From Gemmobacter sp. (lineage in GTDB: Bacteria > Pseudomonadota > Alphaproteobacteria > Rhodobacterales > Rhodobacteraceae): a stretch of DNA of 12,941 bases. This document shows positions 6,021-12,293 of the stretch, piece by piece. Position numbers and translations under genes: made by a program. How positions within the stretch are numbered: position 1 is the stretch's first letter; each line of letters begins with the position of its first letter. The DNA lies in NCBI GenBank assembly GCA_030656535.1, contig JAUSPL010000158.1, forward strand, positions 1 through 12,941, written 5' to 3'. The notes beneath the pieces are model-generated. The model was not told the DNA's origin, searched no databases, and saw only the letters and a program-made list of their open reading frames with translations.

Positions 6021-7213
6021 GCCAACGCCTCGGAAATCCGCAACGCCAGTCGCTGGGCAACCTCGCTCTTGGCCATTTTGGGCCAGGTTTCTGCGCCAGA
6101 CTCGGACAAGATGGTCACCGCGTTTTCAGTGCCGCCCATGATGCCGGTCGCGGGACTGACATCGTTGGCCACGATCCAGTCACACCCCTTGCGCACGCGT
6201 TTGGCGGTGGCATTGGCGATCACTGCATCGGTTTCTGCGGCAAAGCCCACAACAAGCCGGGGGCGCCCCTGCGCCATACCCGACACTGTGGCCAGAATGT
6301 CCGGATTTTCGGCAAAGGTCAGCGCGGGTGTTTGCCCCGAACTGTCCTTCTTGATCTTTGATCCTGCCGCATTGGCGACGCGCCAATCCGCAACCGCCGC
6401 CACAAACACGGCCGCGTCCGCCGGCAAGGCCGCCTGCACCGCCGCCAGCATCTGCTGTGCGGTCTCAACCCGGATCACCTGCACACCATCGGGCGGTGGC
6501 ACCGTCGCCGGGCCGGTGACAAACACCACCTGCGCGCCCAAATCCGACAGGGCTGCTGCGATCGCCGTACCCTGCGCACCCGACGACCTGTTTGCGATGT
6601 AGCGCACCGGATCAATGGGTTCATGGGTCGGTCCCGACGTCACCAGGACCCGCCGACCCGCCAAGGGCCGAGGGCCAAGGGCCGCCCCGATCGCCGCAAG
6701 GATTTCCGACGGTTCCGCCATCCGGCCTGGTCCAACCTCGCCACACGCCATGGCACCCGAGTTCGGCCCGACGAACAAGACACCGTCCCCCCGCAAAGCC
6801 GCCACATTGCGCTGGGTCGCCGGGTGATCCCACATCCGCACGTTCATCGCGGGTGCCACCAGCACCCGCTTGTCCGTCGCGAGCAACAGGGTCGAGGCCA
6901 GATCATCGGCGTGCCCCCCCGCCATCTTGGCCATCAGGTCCGCCGTTGCCGGGGCAACCACCACCAGATCTGCCGCGCGACTAAGCTGGATGTGACCCAT
7001 CTCGGCCTCTTCGGTCAGATCAAACAGATCACGGTGGACCTTGACACCCGCCAGAGCCGACACAGACAACGGTGTGACAAATTCCCCACCCGCGCGGGTC
7101 AGGACCGGCACCACAGCAGCCCCGGCGTCATGCAGTCGCCGGATCAGCTCCAGCGACTTGTACGCAGCGATTCCGCCGCCGATGATCAGTAGGATGGTTT
7201 TACCTGCAAGCAT
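6017..7213 (-). CDS. coaBC: Bifunctional phosphopantothenoylcysteine decarboxylase/phosphopantothenate-cysteine ligase
   Basis: The 398-residue cytoplasmic enzyme performs two steps of coenzyme A synthesis: joining cysteine to 4'-phosphopantothenate (CoaB) and decarboxylating the product to 4'-phosphopantetheine with FMN (CoaC). The N-terminal CoaC half shows GGGIAAYKSLELIRRL (12-27), His74 in GHIQLSRAAD, VVVAPATADLMAKMAGG (84-100), the PAMN motif at 121-124 and the substrate-flap Cys157 in ACGEVGPGRM. The CoaB half shows VTSGPTHEPIDPVRYIANRSSG (191-212, a segment rich in ligand contacts), AAVADWRV (272-279), KIKK (286-289) and NDVS (350-353). Length is normal for the family. The ATG at 7213 was preferred because a G-rich stretch precedes it; an in-frame TTG at 7240 would add nine residues. 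It is probably the first gene of the run through dut and moeB. Confidence 0.96.
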   Translation of the reverse strand: MLAGKTILLIIGGGIAAYKSLELIRRLHDAGAAVVPVLTRAGGEFVTPLSVSALAGVKVHRDLFDLTEEAEMGHIQLSRAADLVVVAPATADLMAKMAGGHADDLASTLLLATDKRVLVAPAMNVRMWDHPATQRNVAALRGDGVLFVGPNSGAMACGEVGPGRMAEPSEILAAIGAALGPRPLAGRRVLVTSGPTHEPIDPVRYIANRSSGAQGTAIAAALSDLGAQVVFVTGPATVPPPDGVQVIRVETAQQMLAAVQAALPADAAVFVAAVADWRVANAAGSKIKKDSSGQTPALTFAENPDILATVSGMAQGRPRLVVGFAAETDAVIANATAKRVRKGCDWIVANDVSPATGIMGGTENAVTILSESGAETWPKMAKSEVAQRLALRISEALA

Positions 7214-7242
7214 CGCCTGCCCCCCGTCGGTTGCCTGCAACA

Positions 7243-7271
7243 GCTTTAGGCGCGGCCCCCGCGCGACACAA
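7243..7271 (-). promoter_or_regulatory. Possible sigma-70-type promoter for coaBC
   Basis: On the minus strand TTGTGT (7266-7271) and TAAAGC (7243-7248) are separated by 17 bases, about 30 bases before the coaBC start. Each box matches the consensus only half-way, so this is a positional guess. The inverted repeat at 7273-7286 lies directly upstream of the -35 box. Confidence 0.3.
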
Positions 7272-7272
7272 C

Positions 7273-7286
7273 ACCTTGCACAAGGT
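7273..7286. repeat. Inverted repeat upstream of coaBC
   Basis: ACCTTG (7273-7278) and CAAGGT (7281-7286) are perfect arms around CA. It lies in the 181-base gap between coaBC and the ChaN-like gene, just before the possible -35 box, where an operator or activator site could sit. There is no T tract. The rest of the gap shows nothing convincing. Confidence 0.4.
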
Positions 7287-7394
7287 TGCTCGGGTCATCT
7301 GTGCAAACCGTAAGGCGTGCATTCCCCGCCACAACTCCGATCAGGCCGCACACAAGACCATGACGGGGCCCACCCAAGAAAATCCCGCGTGCGG

Positions 7395-8228
7395 TCACCG
7401 GGATGCGGCACAAGGATCAGGGCGCGGGTGGGGGTCCGTGACGAGCCACAGATCAAACGGCGCATCCTTGCCCGGATCGCTTTCCAACTGCCCTACCGAC
7501 AGGACACGCAGGTCAGGGGCCGCATGGGCCAAGGCGACAGGTATCCCGCGCAAACGGTCGGCGTGGCCCGATCCGGTGATGACGACAACCGGCCCGCCGG
7601 TCGCATCGAACGCCTGCAACGCCGCCCGCGCCAGGGCGGCATCGCGCAACCGTTGCGCCGAAACCATGCCGGGGATCATCGCAACAGACAACGCGTCGCA
7701 ATGGGCGGTCATCTGTTCGACCTCGCGCAGCGCCTGTTCGTTCGGGTCCAGATCTGCGTCCAGTCCGTATTTCCGGGCAGCATCCCCAAAAACAGCCCCT
7801 GCACCGACTGTCATTGCGCGGCGGACATCCTCGCGCGGGACGGCTCCGCCGAACACAGGCGCATCCGGGGCGGCAAGGAAGATCGGATAATACATCGCAA
7901 AATCCGGCCACCCAAGTTCGGCCCAGCCCAGCGCAGCCGCCAGCGCCTGTTCATCGGACCGCAAGGCCGGTGAAACAAGTTGCGCCAGATCAGGGGTCAG
8001 CATTTCAAATACCAGCGCCTTGGGTTGAAGTGCGGCAACGGCGCGGGTCTGGTTTAGATGATGGGCGGGGTTGTCATGCACCTCGCCCAAGATCACCACA
8101 TCGGCAGGCGGCAAAGAATCCAGCATTTCAGGCTCAATTGCTTTTGCGTACAGGGGCGCCAGCCCCATTGCGGCCGTCGAAAGCGCCGCCACCACTGCCC
8201 AAACGAAGATCCTGACAACTTTGATCAT
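7395..8228 (-). CDS. ChaN-like exported protein (heme-binding/Tiki-like superfamily)
   Basis: The product has 277 residues. The N-terminus is a Sec signal peptide (Lys3, Arg6, hydrophobic core 7-24, likely cleavage after LYA at 28 or AKA at 30). There is no lipobox Cys, unlike ChaN lipoproteins, so the mature protein would be free in the periplasm. The fold signature is ILGEVHDNPAHHLNQ (46-60, with Glu49, His51, His56 and His57), then LVFEML (72-77), and near the end VVVITGSGHADRL (214-226, with His222), matching the ChaN/TIKI/EreA-type arrangement of Glu and His residues. ChaN has been described as heme-binding and linked to iron uptake; other members are hydrolases, so the substrate is uncertain. 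AAGG lies 7 bases before the ATG at 8228. It follows rpoH2 by 122 bases on the same strand and may share its transcript. Confidence 0.85.
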   Translation of the reverse strand: MIKVVRIFVWAVVAALSTAAMGLAPLYAKAIEPEMLDSLPPADVVILGEVHDNPAHHLNQTRAVAALQPKALVFEMLTPDLAQLVSPALRSDEQALAAALGWAELGWPDFAMYYPIFLAAPDAPVFGGAVPREDVRRAMTVGAGAVFGDAARKYGLDADLDPNEQALREVEQMTAHCDALSVAMIPGMVSAQRLRDAALARAALQAFDATGGPVVVITGSGHADRLRGIPVALAHAAPDLRVLSVGQLESDPGKDAPFDLWLVTDPHPRPDPCAASR

Positions 8229-8235
8229 GCGCCAC

Positions 8236-8256
8236 CCTTAAGGTTGAAACGCGTTT
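8236..8256. repeat. Two short palindromes upstream of the ChaN-like gene
   Basis: CCTTAAGG (8236-8243) includes the ribosome binding site of the ChaN-like gene, and AAACGCGTTT (8247-8256) is a perfect 10-base palindrome next to it. Both lie in the 122-base gap after rpoH2, where a 7-mer CCCATGC also occurs twice 20 bases apart (8266-8272 and 8286-8292). They could be operator sites or chance. I see no clear terminator for rpoH2 in the gap. Confidence 0.3.
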
Positions 8257-8350
8257 TGCACCAGACCCATGCCATCCCAGCAACGCCCATGCAAATTACG
8301 TCTGCGCACAGTGACAGATACCCCCTGCAAAGCCGAGAGCCCTGTCGACA

Positions 8351-9229
8351 TCACAAAAGGAAATGTCTGACCTCGCGCGACTGGTCTTCCAGGGTGCGGC
8401 GCAACTTGGCAAAGGATGCTGCCTCCAATTGTCGCACACGTTCCTTGGACAGGCCAAGTTCCAGACCCAGGCTTTCCAGCGTTCGGGGATCATCGCGCAG
8501 CTTGCGTTCGGTGACGATATAGCGCTCTCGGTCATTCAGCGTCCGCAAAGCCGACACCAACCAAGTGCGCAATTGTGCCGTATCGTGCCTGCCCTCGACG
8601 ACTTCAGCCGCCTGAACGCCCTCATCCTCAAGAATGTCGATCCATTCGCGGCCGTCTTCTTCGGATGACTGGGTCGCATTCAATGAATAGTCGGAACCAG
8701 ACAGACGCCCCTCCATCATCTCGACATCGCCCAACGGCACCCCAAGGTCTTGCGCGATCATCGCGCGCAGTTGGTGACCCTCAAGCGTCTCTCCGCGCTG
8801 CGATGCTTCACGCTGAAGCCGGGCCTCGACCCGACGCATGTTGAAAAACAGGGACTTCTGGCTGGATGTGGACCCGGTCCGCACCAAGGACCAGTCACGC
8901 ATCACGTAGTCTTGAATGGAGGCCTTGATCCACCATACGGCATAGGTCGAGAATCGCACGCCCCGATCCGGATCGAACTTGTCTGCGGCCTTCATCAGGC
9001 CAAGCCCCGCCTCCTGGATCAGATCATTGACCGAGGCTCCGTAGCGGCGGTATTTCATCGCCATGGACACGGCCAGACGCATGTAGGCCGTGATCAGCCG
9101 ATGCAACGCCGCCTCATCGCGTTGGTCGCGCCACGCATAGGCAAGGCGCAATTCGGTTTCTGCATCCAGCAGTTCCGCCTTCATCGCTTGGCGAGACATT
9201 GTCCGGTCGGTATATCCATCAAGTGCCAT
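8351..9229 (-). CDS. rpoH2: RNA polymerase sigma factor of the RpoH family, probably RpoH2
   Basis: The product has 292 residues, a normal RpoH length. Region 2 is at about 46-115: ITAYMRLAVSMAMKYRRYG, DLIQEAGLGLMKAADKFDP and the -10-melting segment FSTYAVWWIKASIQDYVMR (93-111). The RpoH box is at 124-132 (QKSLFFNMR). Region 4 runs from about 223 with RTLNDRERYIV and the helix-turn-helix LESLGLELGLSKERVRQLEAAS (251-272). The N-terminus MALDGY and the C-terminal region resemble the RpoHII type of Rhodobacter sphaeroides, which, as known there, responds with RpoE to singlet oxygen; the paralogue assignment is from memory of the family. GGGAG lies 7 bases before the ATG. A TGATCC element upstream, inside cobU, may be the RpoE promoter. 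Confidence 0.9.
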   Translation of the reverse strand: MALDGYTDRTMSRQAMKAELLDAETELRLAYAWRDQRDEAALHRLITAYMRLAVSMAMKYRRYGASVNDLIQEAGLGLMKAADKFDPDRGVRFSTYAVWWIKASIQDYVMRDWSLVRTGSTSSQKSLFFNMRRVEARLQREASQRGETLEGHQLRAMIAQDLGVPLGDVEMMEGRLSGSDYSLNATQSSEEDGREWIDILEDEGVQAAEVVEGRHDTAQLRTWLVSALRTLNDRERYIVTERKLRDDPRTLESLGLELGLSKERVRQLEAASFAKLRRTLEDQSREVRHFLL

Positions 9230-9270
9230 CTGGTGCTCCCATCCAGTCGCTTGTTTCGCAACCTTTCACT

Positions 9271-9300
9271 GATATACGAGGCAAACCCATGACCGGATCA
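9271..9300 (-). promoter_or_regulatory. Possible RpoE (ECF sigma) promoter of rpoH2
   Basis: On the minus strand TGATCC (complement of 9295-9300) is followed after 18 bases by TATATC (complement of 9271-9276), about 41 bases before the rpoH2 start codon. TGATCC is the established -35 element of the R. sphaeroides RpoE regulon, which includes rpoHII. The spacing seems a little long and the -10 match is only TA. The -35 overlaps codons 3-4 of the divergent cobU gene. Confidence 0.45.
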
Positions 9301-9831
9301 CCACCTGTGCAGCTTGGTCTGGTTATTGGCGGCGCGCGGTCGGGAAAATCTGCCTTTGCCGAGCGTCTGGTGCGGGCGCACGGTGGCGCGCGGACCTATA
9401 TCGCCACCGCGCAGGCCTGGGATGCCGAGATGCGCGCGCGCATCGACCGACACGTTGCGGATCGAGGCGACGACTGGGTCACGGTCGAGGCACCGCTTGA
9501 TCTGTGCGCGGCGCTCGGGGCGGTGACATCGGGTGTGGTGCTGGTGGATTGTGCGACACTTTGGCTCTCAAATCACTTGCTGGCCGGGGCCGATCTTGAA
9601 TTCCACTCGCGGGCGCTGACACAGGCGCTGATCTGCTGCGCCGTGCCCGTCGTCATTGTGTCGAACGAAGTGGGCTGGTCCATAGTCCCCGACAACGCCC
9701 TGGCGCGACAGTTTCAGGATGCTCAGGGGCGGCTGAACCAAGCCCTTGCAGAGCGGGCGGGCCTGGTGGTTGCAGTGATGGCCGGATTGCCGATGGTATT
9801 GAAAGGTGTGCTGCCCCCGCTACCCTGCTAG
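9289..9831 (+). CDS. cobU: Adenosylcobinamide kinase/adenosylcobinamide-phosphate guanylyltransferase
   Basis: The 180-residue cytoplasmic enzyme (called CobP in the aerobic pathway) phosphorylates adenosylcobinamide and transfers GMP to it, making adenosyl-GDP-cobinamide for the lower-ligand attachment step. Visible signatures are the P-loop GGARSGKS (14-21), RIDRHVADR (51-59) with His55 as the likely guanylylated residue, LVDCATLWLSN (85-95), VSNEVG (124-129) and the C-terminal GRLNQALAERA to AGLPMVLKG. Length is normal. The ATG at 9289 is supported by GAGG (9278-9281) 7 bases upstream; the frame is open further but extends into rpoH2. No other cobalamin biosynthesis gene is certain in the window; the next gene may be the CobC-type phosphatase of the same pathway. 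Confidence 0.95.
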   Translation: MTGSPPVQLGLVIGGARSGKSAFAERLVRAHGGARTYIATAQAWDAEMRARIDRHVADRGDDWVTVEAPLDLCAALGAVTSGVVLVDCATLWLSNHLLAGADLEFHSRALTQALICCAVPVVIVSNEVGWSIVPDNALARQFQDAQGRLNQALAERAGLVVAVMAGLPMVLKGVLPPLPC

Positions 9832-9862
9832 CCTGTGGGGCGGTATGGAGGCTGGCGACACT

Positions 9863-9943
9863 ATGCCTGCGCACCAGATCACGACCGCGCCGAGCAATTG
9901 GCGTATCGGCGGCCCCTGCCCCGTGACAGAAAGACGATCATGA
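9863..9943 (+). CDS. Possible 26-aa small ORF between cobU and the phosphatase
   Basis: The ATG at 9863 begins 26 codons (MPAHQITTAPSNWRIGG, then PCPVTERRS) ending in TGA at 9941-9943, which overlaps the phosphatase start as ATGA. GGAGG at 9847-9851 precedes it by a rather long 11 bases. The phosphatase ATG at 9940 has no strong ribosome site, so coupling through this ORF is plausible. Eighteen of 26 codons end in G or C, but the last five all end in A, so coding evidence is weak. I recognise no homologue. Confidence 0.35.
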   Translation: MPAHQITTAPSNWRIGGPCPVTERRS

Positions 9944-10521
9944 CAGTTTTCCATCTGGTCCGGCACGGACCGACGCATCTGAAAACGATGGTTGGCTGGA
10001 CCGACGCCCCGGCAGATCTGAGCGACCTTGCGGCACTGGACCGGCTGTCATCGTATTTGCCCGCCAATGCCGTTCTGGTATCGTCGGACCTGATCCGTGC
10101 CGTCGCCACCGCAGATGCGATCCAGGGCGGGCGCCACCGCTTGCCGCACGACCCGGATCTGCGCGAAATCAACTTTGGTCGGTGGGAACAAAAGCTCTAC
10201 AGCGAAGCAGAGGCCGAAGACCCGGCACGTGTCCGATCGTTTCTGGAAACACCGGGAACGATTCGCGCCCCCGACGGCGAAAGCTGGGACGATCTGGCCG
10301 CCCGGGTCCATCCCGCGCTGGATCGGCTGACCGGAATTGCCCCCACGGGGCGCCCGGTGGTCGTGGTCGCCCACTTTGCGGTGATCCTGACCGCTCTGCA
10401 GCGCGCGATGGGGGTTTCGGGGGCCGAAGTCCTGGCCCACCGGATCGACAACCTGTCGGTGACCGAGCTTTCCTTGGGCCCCGCAGGCTGGGATGTGCGG
10501 CTGGTGAACCACAAACCCTGA
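9940..10521 (+). CDS. Histidine phosphatase family protein, possibly CobC-like
   Basis: The 193-residue cytoplasmic phosphatase belongs to the phosphoglycerate mutase-like superfamily. It has the RHG motif at 8-10 (phosphorylated His9), SSDLIRAVATA (48-58, with Arg53 as phosphate ligand), REINFGRWE (75-83, with the acid/base Glu76), GESWDDL (113-119) and the second catalytic His145 in VVVVAHFAVI, where the usual GH is AH. Size and the REINFGRWE element fit alpha-ribazole phosphatase (CobC), and adjacency to cobU supports a role in making the cobalamin lower ligand. General members of this family act on many phosphates, so CobC is an inference. The ATG at 9940 was chosen because the RHG motif then lies at the usual distance from the N-terminus; an in-frame GTG at 9835 would add 35 poorly fitting residues. 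Confidence 0.85.
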   Translation: MTVFHLVRHGPTHLKTMVGWTDAPADLSDLAALDRLSSYLPANAVLVSSDLIRAVATADAIQGGRHRLPHDPDLREINFGRWEQKLYSEAEAEDPARVRSFLETPGTIRAPDGESWDDLAARVHPALDRLTGIAPTGRPVVVVAHFAVILTALQRAMGVSGAEVLAHRIDNLSVTELSLGPAGWDVRLVNHKP

Positions 10522-10529
10522 CCCTGACT

Positions 10530-10551
10530 GCCCGCGCGGTCACAGGCGGGC
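10530..10551. terminator. Hairpin between convergent phosphatase and deoD genes
   Basis: GCCCGC (10530-10535) pairs with GCGGGC (10546-10551) across a 10-base loop, inside the 39-base gap between two convergent genes. It could stop transcription in both directions, but there is no T tract. Confidence 0.4.
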
Positions 10552-10560
10552 CAAGGCGTT

Positions 10561-11268
10561 TCAGGCGCTGAACGCCGTCTCAAGCGCTAGTTCAACCATT
10601 GTGCCGAACCCGGTTTCCCGTTCAGCCGAGGTGGTTTCTTCGCCGGTCAGCACATGGTCTGAAATGGTCAGGATCGCCAGCGCTCGGCGGCCATAGCGGG
10701 CCGCAAGCGTGTACAGTTCGGCCGTCTCCATCTCGACACACAGCGCGCCGTGGCGCTGCAATTGTTCCGACAGGTCGCGGCGTTCATCATAAAAAGTGTC
10801 CGATGACTGTATTCCGCCCACATGCGTCTTTACGCCACGGCGCAGGGCTGCATCATGGGCCGCGCGCAGCAGGCCAAAATCGGCAATCGGTGCATAGTGC
10901 AGGTCGCGAAAGATGCTGCGCGACGGGTTTCCCGTGCTTGACGCCGCCTGCGCCAACACAATGTCGCGCAAACCGACATGCGGCTGCAACGCGCCCGCAG
11001 ACCCGATCCGGATCAAAGTCTGCGCGCCGTAGTCGCGGATAAGCTCGTTTGCGTAAATCGACAGCGACGGCATCCCCATCCCAGAGGCCTGAATCGTCAC
11101 ACGGGATCCGCGCCACATCCCGGTATAGCCCAGCATCCCCCGCACCTGATTGACCAGCACGGCGTCTTGCAAGAATGTCTCGGCCGCCCATCTGGCGCGG
11201 TACGGGTCACCAGGCATAAGCACGGTTTCGGCGATTTCGCCCGGTTTGGCACCTATGTGAACGGTCAT
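10561..11268 (-). CDS. deoD: Purine nucleoside phosphorylase, DeoD type
   Basis: The 235-residue cytoplasmic hexameric-type enzyme splits purine (deoxy)nucleosides with phosphate to the base and (deoxy)ribose-1-phosphate, in nucleoside salvage and catabolism. The residues known from the E. coli enzyme fall at the same positions: His4, Gly20, Arg24, Arg43, Arg87, Ser90, the Glu179-Met180-Glu181 ribose-binding trio and Asp204 in TISDH. Signatures GMGMPSLSIYANELI (63-77) and GGIQSSDTFY (151-160) are clear. GAGGAG lies 6 bases before the ATG at 11268. It is divergent from a LysR-type gene with 143 bases between, a layout in which the regulator often controls the neighbour. No deoA, deoB or deoC is adjacent. 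Confidence 0.95.
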   Translation of the reverse strand: MTVHIGAKPGEIAETVLMPGDPYRARWAAETFLQDAVLVNQVRGMLGYTGMWRGSRVTIQASGMGMPSLSIYANELIRDYGAQTLIRIGSAGALQPHVGLRDIVLAQAASSTGNPSRSIFRDLHYAPIADFGLLRAAHDAALRRGVKTHVGGIQSSDTFYDERRDLSEQLQRHGALCVEMETAELYTLAARYGRRALAILTISDHVLTGEETTSAERETGFGTMVELALETAFSA

Positions 11269-11311
11269 CGGGCTCTCCTCTACGACCGGGTCAAGCTATT
11301 GCGTCCTCGTA

Positions 11312-11327
11312 TTGGCAGGAAGGCCAA
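11312..11327. promoter_or_regulatory. Inverted repeat, candidate LysR-type operator
   Basis: TTGGC (11312-11316) and GCCAA (11323-11327) are perfect arms around 6 bases. The site lies in the deoD-lysR gap, 44 bases upstream of the deoD start, in a position where a LysR-type regulator could control deoD. Spacing is near but not exactly the T-N11-A form. Confidence 0.35.
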
Positions 11328-11360
11328 AGGCGGGGTTTGCCTGTGCAGATTGACGCGGTA

Positions 11361-11385
11361 TGTCTGGCAGGCGACAGGGCAGACA
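11361..11385. promoter_or_regulatory. Inverted repeat just upstream of lysR start, candidate autoregulatory site
   Basis: TGTCTG (11361-11366) and CAGACA (11380-11385) are perfect 6-base arms separated by 13 bases. They end 26 bases before the chosen TTG start of the LysR-type gene, fitting an autorepression site. A TTGACG at 11350-11355 could be a -35 box, but no good -10 follows. Confidence 0.35.
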
Positions 11386-11411
11386 CAAGACGACAACGGA
11401 GGGTTGCAGGC

Positions 11412-12293
11412 TTGGACAGCTGGGACGAAGTAAGAACCGCCTGGCAGGTGGCGCGTCTGGGCACCGTGTCCGGCGCGGCCGAAGTTCTGGGCGTGCATCA
11501 TGCGACCGTGATCCGCCATATCGACGCGCTTGAACGGCGGCTCGGGGTCAAACTGTTCCAGCGCCATGCCCGGGGATATACACCGACCGAGGCTGGCCGC
11601 GATCTGCTGAGCGTAGCCGAGGATACCGCCGACCGTTTCGGACAGTTGTCGGCACGGATCAAGGGTGGCGGCGCCGAAATCGCGGGTGATCTGGTGGTGA
11701 CGGCCGTGATGGGCATGTCAGCCATGGTGACGCCTGCGTTGATGGCGTTTCAACAGGCACACCCCAATGTCGTGGTGCGGTTCCTGACCGACAGCCGGGT
11801 GTTTCGTCTGGAATATGGCGAAGCGCATCTGGCGATCCGCGCCGGTGCGGTGCCAGAGGATCCCGACAATGTTGTGCAACCGCTGGGCTATCTGCGCACG
11901 GGTCTGTATGCGTCGCGGTCCTATGCTGCGGCACATGGCCTGCCCAGGGGGCCCGATGATTTCGCCGGACACCGGTTCATCGGGGTTGAAGGCGATAGCG
12001 CGCGCGCGCCGTTCAACCGCTGGATGGCCGAACATGTCAAATCGGACCAGATCATCTGGCGCGTCACCGAAACGGCCGCGATGAAGGACGCGCTGCTTGC
12101 GGGTGCGGGCATCGGCTTTGCGACCGCCCATCTGGCCGATGCAGATGACAGCCTGATCCAGGTGATGCCACCCCAGACCGAATGGGACGCGCCGCTGTGG
12201 CTGGTCACCCACGTCGACCTTCACCGAACGCCCAAGGTACAGTCCTGTCTGGGGTTTCTGAAAGCAGCGGCGGCGAAATGGGCCACACTGTGA
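11412..12293 (+). CDS. LysR-family transcriptional regulator
   Basis: The product has 293 residues, the usual LysR length. The N-terminal winged helix-turn-helix is at about 3-60 (WDEVRTAWQVARLGTVSGAA, then LGVHHATVIRHIDALERRLGVKLFQR). The effector domain runs from about 90 with DLVVTAVMGMSAMVTPAL, FLTDSRVFRLEYGEAHLAIRAG and AMKDALLAGAGIGFAT. It is a cytoplasmic DNA-binding activator or repressor; the effector is unknown. I chose the TTG at 11412 because GGAGGG (11398-11403) sits 8 bases before it and the HTH then starts at the normal place; a TTG at 11337 would add 25 residues across the intergenic inverted repeat. It is divergent from deoD and overlaps the downstream EamA gene, either of which could be its target. 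Confidence 0.92.
   Translation: MDSWDEVRTAWQVARLGTVSGAAEVLGVHHATVIRHIDALERRLGVKLFQRHARGYTPTEAGRDLLSVAEDTADRFGQLSARIKGGGAEIAGDLVVTAVMGMSAMVTPALMAFQQAHPNVVVRFLTDSRVFRLEYGEAHLAIRAGAVPEDPDNVVQPLGYLRTGLYASRSYAAAHGLPRGPDDFAGHRFIGVEGDSARAPFNRWMAEHVKSDQIIWRVTETAAMKDALLAGAGIGFATAHLADADDSLIQVMPPQTEWDAPLWLVTHVDLHRTPKVQSCLGFLKAAAAKWATL

Noticed and set aside
5926..6060. N-terminal extension of dut upstream of the ATG at 5925
   Set aside because: The frame is open, but codon third positions are not GC-biased there, it overlaps coaBC, and the ribosome site and dUTPase length support 5925.
4896..6141. Plus-strand ORFs opposite moeB and dut (234 and 249 codons)
   Set aside because: They are antisense shadows of genes with complete family motifs; translations are Arg/His/Pro-rich and without motifs.
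7202..7322. Minus-strand 40-codon ORF upstream of and overlapping the coaBC start
   Set aside because: It has GGGG before its ATG, but third positions are mixed, it covers the likely promoter and inverted repeat, and it overlaps the coaBC start with no coupling signature.
9199..9288. N-terminal extension of cobU from 9199
   Set aside because: It would run into the rpoH2 5' end, and the P-loop is already at the normal distance from the ATG at 9289.
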